From Bacillus sp. AFS073361 (lineage in GTDB: Bacteria > Bacillota > Bacilli > Bacillales > Cytobacillaceae): a stretch of DNA of 64,000 bases. The notes under the pieces were generated by a model that searched no databases, was not told the origin of the DNA, and saw nothing but the letters and a program-made list of their open reading frames with translations. Position 1 is the stretch's first letter; each line of letters begins with the position of its first letter. The translations under genes and the position numbers were made by a program. Positions 1 through 8,099 of this stretch are shown here, one piece after another. Location of the stretch: assembly GCF_002567005.1 (NCBI RefSeq), contig NZ_NUZU01000037.1, positions 183,108 through 247,107 on the forward strand, written 5' to 3'.

Positions 1-112
1 TCCTGCGGGAGTACGGGGCAGGGGAGACCCCGCAGGCGCTAAAAGCGCCGAGGAGGCTCCCCGCAACGCCCGCGGAAAGCGAAGCACCTGGAACGGAAAT
101 CAACAGACAAGT
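1..112. repeat. GC-rich Bacillus-type intergenic repeat
   Basis: This block is far richer in G and C than its AT-rich surroundings and folds on itself: GGGGAG (about 20-25) pairs with CTCCCC (about 56-61), GGCGCT with AGCGCC around an AAA loop (about 36-50), and an outer GCGGG/CCCGC pair closes it. The order of elements, ending in GCGGAAAGCGAAGCACCTGG, matches from memory a dispersed repeat found in many Bacillus-group genomes. No reading frame crosses it. The window begins inside or at the edge of the element, so its true left end is not visible. Confidence 0.7.
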
Positions 113-247
113 TTAACACAGCCATTTGTTAAAATAGTTCAACTATTTAACTATTCAATTGTTAAACTATATAATAACCCACTAATTTCTGTCAATCGAA
201 AATAAACCTTTTTCAAATCAATGATTCCCCGCAAATCTTTAGACCTT

Positions 248-276
248 TTAAGGAAAAGTTAAGGAATAAACATAAT
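248..276 (+). promoter_or_regulatory. Paired TTAAGG boxes and candidate promoter of the adaptor gene
   Basis: TTAAGG occurs at 248-253 and again at 259-264, an 11-bp (one helical turn) direct repeat typical of OmpR/PhoP-family response regulator sites. A -10-like CATAAT follows at 271-276. A nearly identical pair lies at 3400-3416 before the PepSY-TM gene. An OmpR-type regulator is encoded between the two sites, so autogenous control is a reasonable inference. Confidence 0.45.
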
Positions 277-344
277 ACTGAGTGTAAGTTAGAAATTTTG
301 GCATCCTGGGTGGAATTCAGGAACACAAAAAGGAGTAAGTTAAG

Positions 345-1292
345 ATGAAAAAATGGATAGTAATTGCAGGTAGCGTCCTAGTTATTGGATTTGTCGGATA
401 TCAATGGAAACCATTATCGCTGAGTTCACAAACTGTGTCCGCACAAGTGAGAACGGCAGTGGTTCAAAAAGGTACATTAAACGTCAACATCAGTGGTTCG
501 GGAACCGTTCAAGCGGTAACCAGCGAAGATATTAAATCAAAGTTTGATAATAGTGAAATAGACGAAGTGCTTGTAGAGGTTGGCGAGAAAGTAAACAAAG
601 GTGATGAATTAATTACCTTTTCGGATGGAAGTGACCCTATAACATCATCAGCTACTGGAGTTATTACGAGCCTTGCAGTATCCGCAGGTGAGCGTGTTAC
701 GAATGGACAAGTTGTTGCACATGTAACCAATTACAACGAATTACAAACCGTGGTCCAAATCGATGAACAGGATATTTCCAAAATAAAAAAGAAACAGTCA
801 GTTGACTTAACAGTTAATGCGTTTCCTGATCAAACATTTACTGGTAAAGTTTCAGCCATTTCTGAAGAGGGGACATCCTCAAGTGGAGTTTCCACTTTCG
901 CTGTTACCATTCATATTGACAAACCAGATCAACTTAAAGTTGGGATGAGTACAGAAGCACGAATTTTAACAGTAAGTAAGAAAGATGCCCTTTATGTTCC
1001 GCTTGATGCTGTATATACATCAAACAAGGATAAATATGTCATTATCAATTCAAAGAGCACTGATCATAATAACTCTGAAACTAAGAAAAAAACCATTCAA
1101 ACCGGTTTAGCAAATGAAGATTATGTGGAAATAACAAAAGGGTTGTCAGAAGGTGAAACGATTAAGTTACCTCAATTAGCAAAAGCTAGCTCGTCTAAAA
1201 CTTCAACGACAAATACACAAGGTAGTGTTTTTGGTGGTTTAGGCAATGCGGGAGGGATGAACCGTAGCTTTGGAGGGAGGGGTGGAAATTAA
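345..1292 (+). CDS. HlyD/MacA-type efflux adaptor (YknX-like)
   Basis: This is a membrane-anchored periplasmic-adaptor-like protein of 315 residues. It has an N-terminal membrane segment (about 4-22), a split lipoyl-like barrel (about 45-75 and 112-135), a beta-barrel with a VGMSTEARI stretch (about 205) and a Gly/Asn-rich C-terminal tail. Such adaptors link MacB/FtsX-type ABC permeases to export of peptides or toxins. The start ATG has an AAAGGAG site. Unusually, no ATPase or permease follows; a two-component system does, so the adaptor may serve a transporter encoded elsewhere. The family call is firm, the substrate unknown. Control by the downstream regulator is suggested by the paired TTAAGG boxes upstream. 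Confidence 0.85.
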   Translation: MKKWIVIAGSVLVIGFVGYQWKPLSLSSQTVSAQVRTAVVQKGTLNVNISGSGTVQAVTSEDIKSKFDNSEIDEVLVEVGEKVNKGDELITFSDGSDPITSSATGVITSLAVSAGERVTNGQVVAHVTNYNELQTVVQIDEQDISKIKKKQSVDLTVNAFPDQTFTGKVSAISEEGTSSSGVSTFAVTIHIDKPDQLKVGMSTEARILTVSKKDALYVPLDAVYTSNKDKYVIINSKSTDHNNSETKKKTIQTGLANEDYVEITKGLSEGETIKLPQLAKASSSKTSTTNTQGSVFGGLGNAGGMNRSFGGRGGN

Positions 1293-1403
1293 GTGGACGG
1301 TAATTTCCTCGTTATTAGTGAATGATGAACAATAATCAGCTAGTATGTGGGGAGTGTTTTTTTTCTATAATTATTTTTATACGATGCTTAGGAGAGAAAG
1401 AGA

Positions 1404-2075
1404 ATGCGCTTATTAGTTGTAGAAGATAATCTACCTTTATTAGAATCCATCGTACAGCTTTTATCCGATGAGTTTGAAGTTGATCAAGCTTCGAATGGTG
1501 AGGATGCATTGTTTTTGGCAATGCAGAATATTCATGATGTGATTGTATTGGATGTAATGATCCCCGAGATTGATGGGTTTGAAGTGTTACGGACTATTAG
1601 GAAGGAAGGCTTAAATATACCAGTCCTTTTCCTAACTGCAAGAGATTCGCTTGAAGATCGTGTTCAGGGACTTGACAGCGGCGGGGATGACTATTTGGTT
1701 AAGCCTTTCCAAGCTGCTGAATTAAAGGCGAGAATCCGTGCCTTGTTAAGAAGAAGCGGCAGCTTAACAACCAATCAAACGATTCAGTATCGCGGGATTG
1801 AATTGTTAGGAAAGGAAAGGGACATTGTTGTCGATGGGAAACAGATCAAACTAACAGCAAAGCAATACGAACTGTTAGAATATTTAATTCAAAACAAGGG
1901 AGCCATTCTCACAAAAGAACAAATCTATGACCGGGTGTGGGGGTTTGATTCAGATACAACCATCGCAATTGTGGAGGTATTTATGCATCATCTCCGTAAA
2001 AAATTAGAACCATCAGGCTATCATAGTGATATTAAAACGATTCGCGGCGTTGGCTATATGTTGAATGAAGAATAG
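1404..2075 (+). CDS. OmpR/PhoB-family response regulator
   Basis: A 223-residue two-domain regulator. The receiver domain (1-120) shows the acidic pocket near residues 7-8, the phospho-acceptor Asp50 in VLDVMIPEIDGF and the conserved Lys100 in YLVKPF. The C-terminal winged helix (about 128-222) has the usual RGVGYML ending. The start follows GGAGAG. The stop is 8 bp before the kinase gene, so the two are cotranscribed. Targets probably include the flanking genes, given the shared TTAAG direct repeats. Family identity is certain; the signal is not known. Confidence 0.95.
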   Translation: MRLLVVEDNLPLLESIVQLLSDEFEVDQASNGEDALFLAMQNIHDVIVLDVMIPEIDGFEVLRTIRKEGLNIPVLFLTARDSLEDRVQGLDSGGDDYLVKPFQAAELKARIRALLRRSGSLTTNQTIQYRGIELLGKERDIVVDGKQIKLTAKQYELLEYLIQNKGAILTKEQIYDRVWGFDSDTTIAIVEVFMHHLRKKLEPSGYHSDIKTIRGVGYMLNEE

Positions 2076-2083
2076 GAGTTCAC

Positions 2084-3355
2084 ATGTTTCGGCAAACACT
2101 TATTAAATTAACCTTTCTAAATTCATTAGTATTTATCGTTCTTATAAGTATACTAGGGACCGTCATTTATTTTTATACAAGTAATAAATTATATAAAGAT
2201 GTCAACCAATCCCTGCTCGAATCGATAGAACATTTACAACAGCAGCCGGATGGACCAGGTGGAATTCGAGAAGGTAATGGGGGGATTGGAGGGCAATTTC
2301 CAAAATTTATTAGGCGGGACCCACGGATATTATCCCTGATCTGGGATGAAGACAACCAGTTGTTGTTGGGACAAAATCGGGATGCGGACATTTTTGAAGG
2401 TAATGAGAAGTTAATCAAGCCTACAGAATTTAATACTTTAACAGATGTGGATGTTGAGGATTTTTCATTTAGGTATATTGCCTTTAAGGTGGAACATCCC
2501 CAATTAGGAAGAATAACCGTTCAATTCATTCGCAATGTGAATTCTGAACAAGAATTATTGAATAGACTTTTGTTAATAATGTTAATTGGGATGGGGGTTG
2601 GAATTATTTGTGCCGTTGCGTCAGGTTATTTTTTAGCGGGAAAGGCATTAGTCCCAATTAAAAAAGCTTGGCAGAAGCAGACAGAATTTGTATCTGATGC
2701 CTCGCACGAGCTAAGAACCCCATTAGCGGTTATCCAGGCAAAAACGGAAGTCCTATTTCGGGCTCCAAAAGCAACTATTCAGGATCGGATTCTTGATATA
2801 TCAACGATTTCCAATGAATCAAGAAGGCTTTCTAAATTAGTGACCAACTTATTAACTCTTGCTAGATCGGACTCTGATCAAATTGAGGTCAAAAAGGAAC
2901 AATTCCAACTCGATGATTTGTTAAAAGAAATTCTTCAACAATATGAAGAAATTGCATTGTATCAAGAAAAGTCGCTTTATTTACAAGAAACGGAACCTGT
3001 GCGATTTTTTGCTGATAAAGCAAGAATTCATCAATTAATCGTCATATTATTAGACAATGCCATGAAATATACAAATGAAGGCGGGGAAATACTGCTTTCA
3101 TGTTCACAGAATCATTCCTCCATTTTTCTTAAAATAAAGGATACCGGGATTGGTATTCCAGAAAAAGATATTCCGAAAATCTTTGACCGTTTCTATCAAA
3201 GTGACAAGGCGAGGACGGCTGCTGAAGGAACAGGACTCGGTTTATCGATTGCAAAATGGATTATTGAGAAACATCATGGTAAGACAAAGGTGCAAAGCAC
3301 GCCGGGTAAAGGAACGACAATTGAAATCATTTTCCCAAAAACCCAAAAAAATTAA
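2084..3355 (+). CDS. Two-component sensor histidine kinase
   Basis: A 423-residue membrane kinase. Membrane helices lie at about 9-31 and 161-185 and enclose an extracytoplasmic sensor of roughly 130 residues that holds a Gly/Pro-rich stretch at about 54-72. The HisKA domain carries the phospho-His208 in SDASHELRTPL. The ATPase domain shows LLDNAMKYT (N box), DTGIGIP (G1) and GTGLGLSI (G2). No HAMP domain is obvious. It starts after AGGAG, 8 bp downstream of its regulator. Its Gly-rich sensor resembles in composition the tail of the adaptor and the loop of the PepSY-TM protein on either side, hinting at one shared envelope function. Confidence 0.93.
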   Translation: MFRQTLIKLTFLNSLVFIVLISILGTVIYFYTSNKLYKDVNQSLLESIEHLQQQPDGPGGIREGNGGIGGQFPKFIRRDPRILSLIWDEDNQLLLGQNRDADIFEGNEKLIKPTEFNTLTDVDVEDFSFRYIAFKVEHPQLGRITVQFIRNVNSEQELLNRLLLIMLIGMGVGIICAVASGYFLAGKALVPIKKAWQKQTEFVSDASHELRTPLAVIQAKTEVLFRAPKATIQDRILDISTISNESRRLSKLVTNLLTLARSDSDQIEVKKEQFQLDDLLKEILQQYEEIALYQEKSLYLQETEPVRFFADKARIHQLIVILLDNAMKYTNEGGEILLSCSQNHSSIFLKIKDTGIGIPEKDIPKIFDRFYQSDKARTAAEGTGLGLSIAKWIIEKHHGKTKVQSTPGKGTTIEIIFPKTQKN

Positions 3356-3372
3356 TTTTTTGGGTTTTTTTA
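3337..3372 (+). terminator. Rho-independent terminator after the kinase gene
   Basis: AAAACCC and AAAAAAATTAATTTTTTT form a long AT-rich stem closed by ACCC/GGGT and followed by T residues. The 5' arm lies inside the last codons of the kinase gene. Confidence 0.75.
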
Positions 3373-3399
3373 TTAAAAAGATCAAGGTAGATCTATTTC

Positions 3400-3416
3400 T
3401 TAAGAAAAACTTAAGG
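3400..3416 (+). promoter_or_regulatory. Paired TTAAG boxes upstream of the PepSY-TM gene
   Basis: TTAAG at 3400-3404 and TTAAGG at 3411-3416 repeat at 11 bp with an A-rich spacer, matching the pair at 248-264. A -10-like TATTAT lies at 3440-3445. It is a probable binding site for the local OmpR-type regulator. Confidence 0.45.
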
Positions 3417-3491
3417 AACCCCCTTCATAGTGTGTTTGATATTATTCAGGCAAAGATTTTTACATGGAAAACTGAAGGGAGAAGTCTTAAC

Positions 3492-4030
3492 ATGAAGAGT
3501 ACGAGAAAGGCACATCTGTGGATAGCTTAATTGCTTCCATTTTCATCTTTATCGAGTCCTTAACAGGATTGTTAATGAATGAACCTTGGTTAATCGGTCA
3601 AACACAGTTTGAAGGTGGAAAGGGGAATTTCCAACCAGGTCAATTTAACCAAGGCGAGCGTCCCCAAGGAATGAATGGCGGTTTTGAACAAGGAAATCAA
3701 CAAAATTCAGGACCTCAGGGCGGCGGCCCATTTCAAGGACAAGCTAATGGTCAGAATGGAAACGGTCAGTTCCAAGGGCAACGCGAATTTAGGGGAAATG
3801 GAAACCTGCCGGAGGGAATTCGTGGACAAAGGCCAGGTCAAGGGTCGATTATGTCAATCATCCGGGGCCTTCATGAAGGTAGAATTGGCAATACAAATGT
3901 GAAATGGTTAATAGATTTAACCGCCGTTGCCCTAATGATTCTAACAGGGACAGGAATCTATCTTTCTATGAAAGTTATCGCTGCAGAAAATAAGCGAAAG
4001 AAGCGGCAGGCAGAAAGCTTATTTGAATAG
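3492..4030 (+). CDS. PepSY-associated TM protein, apparent single-base frameshift
   Basis: ATG 3492, with GGGAG upstream, begins a frame encoding MKSTRKAHLWI that stops at 3528-3530. The rest of the protein (LIASIFIFIESLTGLL onward) reads from the next frame. Adding one G at about 3525 turns ATAGCTTAATT into ATA-GGC-TTA-ATT and restores HLWIGLIASIF, the usual start of PepSY-associated membrane proteins. The restored protein has two membrane segments (about 8-30 and 140-162), flanking a long Gly/Gln/Asn-rich extracytoplasmic loop. A GTG at 3518 could start a shortened form, but it has no good ribosome site and cuts into the first helix. This is either a real frameshift or a sequencing error. 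The function is unknown; it is probably envelope-related. Confidence 0.7.
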
Positions 4031-4041
4031 TTTAATAATGT

Positions 4042-4073
4042 AAAAGCACACGATAGAAATTCGTGTGCTTTTT
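4042..4073. terminator. Bidirectional terminator between convergent genes
   Basis: AAAAGCACACGA and TCGTGTGCTTTT form a perfect stem with A/T runs on both sides. It serves the PepSY-TM gene and the convergent cupredoxin gene. Confidence 0.85.
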
Positions 4074-4080
4074 GTCCAGT

Positions 4081-4974
4081 CTATTCTACAATAATTGTCC
4101 CTTTAAACATTTGCATTCCACAGCTAAAGGTGTATGTGCCTGAATGATCAGGAGTAAAGGTTAGTTTTGTAGTACCCGTTTTTAAGTTGACATTGTTAAT
4201 ATTAAATTCAGGAATCATAAAGGTGGAGATACAATTCGTACTATCAAGCGGGTTGTTTATTTCTAGTTCAACCGGAACACCTTTTTTGACACGAATGACA
4301 TTTGGGGTATACCCCTGGGTGGTGACCTCCATCTTAACAAGCGGCTTGCTTTCCCTTGTTACATCCACTTCCGTTTTGGGAACTTCTTGACTTTCAGCGG
4401 CTTGGGCAGTTTCTGTTTGGTTTGATTTACTTTGACCCGGAATTTCTACCAAATCACTGCTATACATAAACAGAAATAACGATACCAGCACAATTCCTCC
4501 AGCGATAATCGCAAATGGCGAAAGTTCCTGTGGATCAAGGGATAATTTATTATTGGATTCTACGAAAATATACATAATCACGAATCCAATAATCAGGATA
4601 TAGAATCCTAACAAGATTCCTAATAGAATTGTTGGATTAATAAATTGAATAAATGCACCAAGGATGGCGCCGATAATTCCGCCTATTAGACCAGAAATAG
4701 AGCCCATTAAGATAGCTAAAATCCCGATTGGGTGGCCTGCTAAGAAGCCTATGACAAATCCGATAATCATACTGACTCCGACTACTAGAAAAATCTCACC
4801 TGAAATGATGCCAATGATACTGCCGGTCAGTAAACCGGTAATCACTGCAATAACCATACTAATCATTGTTCCAGAGGTAGTAGCTAGTTTATTTTTATGG
4901 CGGTAGACAGAATAGATGGAATATCCGGTTCCAGTGGCAACTATAATTGCCGTAATGATCGCAAATATATTCAT
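4081..4974 (-). CDS. Polytopic membrane protein with C-terminal cupredoxin domain
   Basis: A 297-residue protein. The first 180 residues form about six Gly/Ile-rich membrane helices, followed by a Ser/Thr/Gln/Glu linker (about 180-205) and an extracytoplasmic cupredoxin-like domain (about 207-297). The domain keeps a Cys in DSTNCIST and the GTYTFSCGMQMF loop with Cys and Met ligands typical of copper or EfeO-type cupredoxins. The start has a clear AGGAG. A role in copper or electron handling at the membrane is inferred from the fold alone; the helical part matches no transporter I recognise. It stands as a single gene with its own terminator. Confidence 0.75.
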   Translation of the reverse strand: MNIFAIITAIIVATGTGYSIYSVYRHKNKLATTSGTMISMVIAVITGLLTGSIIGIISGEIFLVVGVSMIIGFVIGFLAGHPIGILAILMGSISGLIGGIIGAILGAFIQFINPTILLGILLGFYILIIGFVIMYIFVESNNKLSLDPQELSPFAIIAGGIVLVSLFLFMYSSDLVEIPGQSKSNQTETAQAAESQEVPKTEVDVTRESKPLVKMEVTTQGYTPNVIRVKKGVPVELEINNPLDSTNCISTFMIPEFNINNVNLKTGTTKLTFTPDHSGTYTFSCGMQMFKGTIIVE

Positions 4975-5101
4975 TTTTGGTCTCCTCTTACGTGTGATTG
5001 ATTAACAACATAAGAGTATTATAAATGCAAATAAACCGTTTAAATTTGTATATTCAGTGATTAATATGAACGTTTTATGAATATTGTTGAGGGAAGATAA
5101 G

Positions 5102-5260
5102 TCATGTGTAGTTTTTGGGAGATGTATTTATTCCTTTTTTTTCTTTATCAAGGGTATTTTTATAAATCCGTTTCATTGCCTCATTTTGCATCCTGATATA
5201 TTCTAGCAAAAATTCTTTCTCTTCTTCCTCTTGTCGGAGATCATCTTTTTCTTTATCCAT
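5102..5260 (-). CDS. Small charged hypothetical protein
   Basis: A 52-residue, Glu/Lys-rich, mostly helical protein beginning MDKEKDDLRQEEEE. The ATG at 5260 is preferred because GGTGG sits about 7 bases before it; the longer frame up to 5350 has no ribosome site. There is no membrane segment, no cysteine and no recognised family. It stands alone between a membrane cupredoxin gene and the divergent proS leader. Confidence 0.45.
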   Translation of the reverse strand: MDKEKDDLRQEEEEKEFLLEYIRMQNEAMKRIYKNTLDKEKKGINTSPKNYT

Positions 5261-5373
5261 GGAAACCACCACCCCAATTTTTATAATTACTAGCATTTTA
5301 ACCGATTTATACACATGTTTAAAGTCAATGAGAAGGTAATTTGTTGACATCAGAAAAATATTCCATAAAAAAA

Positions 5374-5402
5374 TTGACTTTTTTCATTTTGAAATATATA
5401 AT
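5374..5402 (+). promoter_or_regulatory. Sigma-A promoter of the proS T-box transcript
   Basis: TTGACT at 5374-5379, a 17-bp spacer and a perfect TATAAT at 5397-5402 predict a start near 5409, giving a leader of about 300 nt before proS. Confidence 0.8.
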
Positions 5403-5409
5403 TTTCAAA

Positions 5410-5652
5410 AATACTATTGAAACTATGACGGGGATTAGTAAAGTGAAATGGTCTTACCAAGAGAGGAAACCATTGGTGTGAGGTTTCTTAAGACGGTCAT
5501 TTGAACCTGCCACCCGAGTTCTGTATCGAATTTAAAGATACATGCGGATCATGTCCGTTATCAAGGAAAGTGTATAGAGCAATTTTGCTTTATGAATTTA
5601 GGGTGGTACCGCCAGGCCTTGGTCCCTTTTTAGGATCAAGGTCTTTTTGTGC
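5410..5652 (+). promoter_or_regulatory. T-box riboswitch (proline tRNA sensing) upstream of proS
   Basis: The hallmark T-box AGGGTGGTACCGCC lies at 5600-5613. A competing terminator follows directly, in which CCTTGGTCC pairs with GGATCAAGG before a T run (about 5616-5648). A large stem I region with a GAA-CCT stretch near 5502 offers a proline (CCN) specifier, in keeping with the downstream prolyl-tRNA synthetase. Uncharged tRNA-Pro should stabilise the antiterminator and switch proS on. The exact specifier codon was assigned by eye. Confidence 0.9.
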
Positions 5653-5706
5653 AGAAAAGCGGATACGCCCATATCTTTATTTTAAAAAAATAATGAGGTG
5701 TCAAAC

Positions 5707-7137
5707 ATGGCAAAAGAATTTGTAAAAGATGTTACGGCAATGGACGATGATTTCGCCCAGTGGTATACAGATGTCGTCACTAAGGCTGATTTAATTGATT
5801 ATTCAAGTGTGCGTGGTTCAATGATTATCCGCCCGTATGGCTATGCTTTATGGGATAATATAAAAAATGAGCTGGATCGACGAATAAAGGAAACAGGGCA
5901 TGAGAATGTTTATATGCCATTGTTCATTCCTGAAAGCTTGCTTCAAAAAGAAAAAGATCATGTCGAAGGTTTTGCACCTGAAGTGGCATGGGTTACACAT
6001 GGCGGGTCTGAACCATTAGCAGAACGATTGGTTGTGCGACCAACATCTGAAGTCCTTTTCTGTGAGCATTATAGCAACATTATTCATTCTTACCGGGATC
6101 TGCCTAAGCTCTATAACCAATGGGCAAACGTTGTACGTTGGGAAAAAACCACTCGTCCGTTCCTACGGACATTAGAGTTTTTATGGCAGGAAGGTCATAC
6201 TGCCCATGCGACAGACGAAGATGCAATGGAAGAAACCATTAAAATGCTAAATGTATATGCCGCTGTTTGTGAAGAAATCCTTGCAATTCCGGTTGTAAAA
6301 GGACAAAAAACAGAAAAAGAAAAGTTTGCCGGTGCAAAAGCGACTTTTACCATTGAAAGCTTAATGCACGATGGAAAAGCATTACAGTCAGGTACTTCTC
6401 ACCACTTTGGTACAGGATTTGCAGAGGCTTTTAACATTCAGTACACGGACAAAGAAGGAAAGCTTCAGTACGTGCATCAAACGTCATGGGGCTTTACAAC
6501 AAGAATTATCGGTGCTCTAATCATGGTTCACGGCGACGACCGTGGTCTCGTAATTCCACCAAAAGCAGCGCCAACTCAAGTGATGATTGTGCCGATTGCG
6601 CAGCATAAAGAAGGCGTCCTTGATTTTGCTTATGATTTGAAAACGTCCCTTGGTAAAGTTGCTCGTGTTGATATTGATGCCAGCGATAAAAAACCAGGTT
6701 GGAAGTTCAATGAATATGAGATGAAGGGTATTCCAGTCCGCCTAGAAGTTGGACCTAAAGATATCGAAAACAAGCAAGTGGTTTTAGTAAGACGCGATAC
6801 TTTAGAAAAAGTGTTCGTGCCACTAGATCAATTAGAAGCAAAGCTTGTTGAGTTATTAGATGAAATCCAAACAAATCTTTATAATAAGGCTCTAAATCAC
6901 CGTGAAGAAAGAACCTCAGTTGCTTTAACACTAGGTGAATTAAAAGAGTCACTTGAAGCTAAACCTGGTTTCATTAAGGCGATGTGGTGCGGCGAATTAG
7001 CCTGCGAGGAAAAAATCAAAGAAGATACTGGAGCAACATCAAGATGTATTCCATTTGAGCAAGAACAAGTATCGGAAAAATGTGTCTGCTGTGGAAAAGA
7101 TGCTGACAAGATGGTTTATTGGGCAAAAGCATACTAA
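5707..7137 (+). CDS. proS: Prolyl-tRNA synthetase, short archaeal/eukaryote-like form
   Basis: A class II synthetase of 476 residues that charges tRNA-Pro with proline in the cytoplasm. It is the compact ProRS type without the editing insertion of the long bacterial form. The N-terminal [22 protein letters not shown], the class II core ([20 protein letters not shown]), an anticodon-binding domain and a C-terminal zinc-type region ([19 protein letters not shown]) are all present. ATG 5707 is chosen over the upstream GTG 5698 because TGAGGTG sits 7 bases before it. It is controlled by the T-box leader. Many bacilli carry a second, long ProRS elsewhere; this window cannot tell. Confidence 0.96.
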   Translation: MAKEFVKDVTAMDDDFAQWYTDVVTKADLIDYSSVRGSMIIRPYGYALWDNIKNELDRRIKETGHENVYMPLFIPESLLQKEKDHVEGFAPEVAWVTHGGSEPLAERLVVRPTSEVLFCEHYSNIIHSYRDLPKLYNQWANVVRWEKTTRPFLRTLEFLWQEGHTAHATDEDAMEETIKMLNVYAAVCEEILAIPVVKGQKTEKEKFAGAKATFTIESLMHDGKALQSGTSHHFGTGFAEAFNIQYTDKEGKLQYVHQTSWGFTTRIIGALIMVHGDDRGLVIPPKAAPTQVMIVPIAQHKEGVLDFAYDLKTSLGKVARVDIDASDKKPGWKFNEYEMKGIPVRLEVGPKDIENKQVVLVRRDTLEKVFVPLDQLEAKLVELLDEIQTNLYNKALNHREERTSVALTLGELKESLEAKPGFIKAMWCGELACEEKIKEDTGATSRCIPFEQEQVSEKCVCCGKDADKMVYWAKAY

Positions 7138-7150
7138 AAACAGCAATTTT

Positions 7151-7182
7151 GGGCTCTTCCTTGTATGGGAAGAGTCTTTTTT
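7151..7182 (+). terminator. Terminator after proS
   Basis: GGCTCTTCC and GGAAGAGTC pair around a TTGTAT loop and are followed by TTTTTT. Confidence 0.8.
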
Positions 7183-7210
7183 AGTGCCGTATTGAGGCGA
7201 TATTTGGGTA

Positions 7211-7408
7211 ATGAGTGAATTTTTAGAATCGATGAGCGAATTTTTCAATTCGATGAGCGAATATGATGGTCTTATGAGCGAATTTCACAGTTAAATGAGC
7301 GAATTTTTTTCTGCTGTTAATCAGCGGATTTTCCTATCAGCGAATTTAATGATTCTATCAGCGAATCTTCCTAATTAATCAGCGATTTTTCTCATCCAAT
7401 CAGCGAAT
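7211..7408. repeat. 21-bp-period intergenic repeat array, ATGAGCGAAT then ATCAGCGAAT
   Basis: Five units of ATGAGYGAAT start at 7211, 7232, 7253, 7274 and 7295, exactly 21 bp apart. Five units of ATCAGCGAAT or close variants follow at 7320, 7336, 7357, 7378 and 7399, the last four again 21 bp apart. The 11-bp fillers differ. The upper frame would read MSEF-type heptads but is broken by stop codons, so the array does not look coding. It fills the gap between the proS terminator and the acetyltransferase gene. Confidence 0.85.
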
Positions 7409-7489
7409 CCATTCCAAGGTCATTTTTTTTGAAAAAGGAATTACAAAATCACGCAACGAATATTTTAAATTCACAAGGAGGGCAAAATT

Positions 7490-8056
7490 ATGAAACCAAT
7501 ACTATTAGATTTTTCAGAAGAGTTTTACACAGAGAGATTACTAATACGCAATCCTTTACCCGGAGATGGTAAAGCTGTTTACCAAGCCATGCAGGCATCC
7601 TTAACCGAACTAAAAGACTGGATGCCTTGGGCCTATCAAGAGCAAACAGAGGACGATGTTGAAATTAATATTCGTGATGCACATGCCAAGTTTCTAACCC
7701 GTGAGGATTTGAGGTTACATATTTTTAATCGGGAAACAGGGGAATTCATAGGTTCATCAGGTTTGCACAGAATCAACTGGAGTATACCAAAGTTTGAGAT
7801 TGGCTACTGGATTGATTCTCGCTATAGCGGGAAAGGGTATATTACCGAAGCAACCGAAGCAATTACTAAATTTGCCTTTACCGAACTTAAAGCAAATCGG
7901 GTGGAAATCCGCTGCGACTCCCAAAATATCAAGAGCAGGGCCATTCCTGAACGCCTAGGATTTAACTTAGAGGGGATTTTACAAAATGATGGACTTTCTG
8001 CCGATGGTAAAGGATTACGAGATACATGTATTTATTCAAAAACAACCAAAGATTAA
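7490..8056 (+). CDS. GNAT acetyltransferase (RimJ/RimL-like)
   Basis: A 188-residue acetyl-CoA-dependent N-acetyltransferase of the RimJ/RimL group (YdaF-like), cytoplasmic. Seen are the N-terminal TERLLIRNP strand and the acetyl-CoA loop region IGYWIDSRYSGKGYITEA (about 100-118), followed by NIKSRAIPERLGF. The last is the usual family signature (N-x2-S-x5-KxGF) with Glu in place of Lys. The ATG has a strong AAGGAGGG site. It stands as a single gene between the repeat array and a terminator. The substrate, protein N terminus or small amine, is not visible. Confidence 0.9.
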   Translation: MKPILLDFSEEFYTERLLIRNPLPGDGKAVYQAMQASLTELKDWMPWAYQEQTEDDVEINIRDAHAKFLTREDLRLHIFNRETGEFIGSSGLHRINWSIPKFEIGYWIDSRYSGKGYITEATEAITKFAFTELKANRVEIRCDSQNIKSRAIPERLGFNLEGILQNDGLSADGKGLRDTCIYSKTTKD

Positions 8057-8060
8057 TAAC

Positions 8061-8092
8061 AAAAGAGTACTGAATCACAGTACTCTTTTGTT
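8061..8092. terminator. Bidirectional terminator
   Basis: AAAAGAGTACTG and CAGTACTCTTTT form a perfect stem around AATCA, with T runs on both strands. It separates the convergent GNAT and YdcF-like genes. Confidence 0.85.
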
Positions 8093-8099
8093 TATAAAA

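Noticed and set aside
7039..7248. Minus-strand open frame across the end of proS and into the 21-bp array
   Set aside because: It overlaps a certain gene and its terminator, has no ribosome site and shows no family features.
7212..7319. MSEF heptad reading frame through the 21-bp array
   Set aside because: It is interrupted by stop codons, has no ribosome site at the first ATG, and the fillers vary as in noncoding DNA.
7201..7410. CRISPR array
   Set aside because: The repeat core is only about 10 bp with 11-bp fillers, far too short for CRISPR repeats and spacers, and no cas genes are present.
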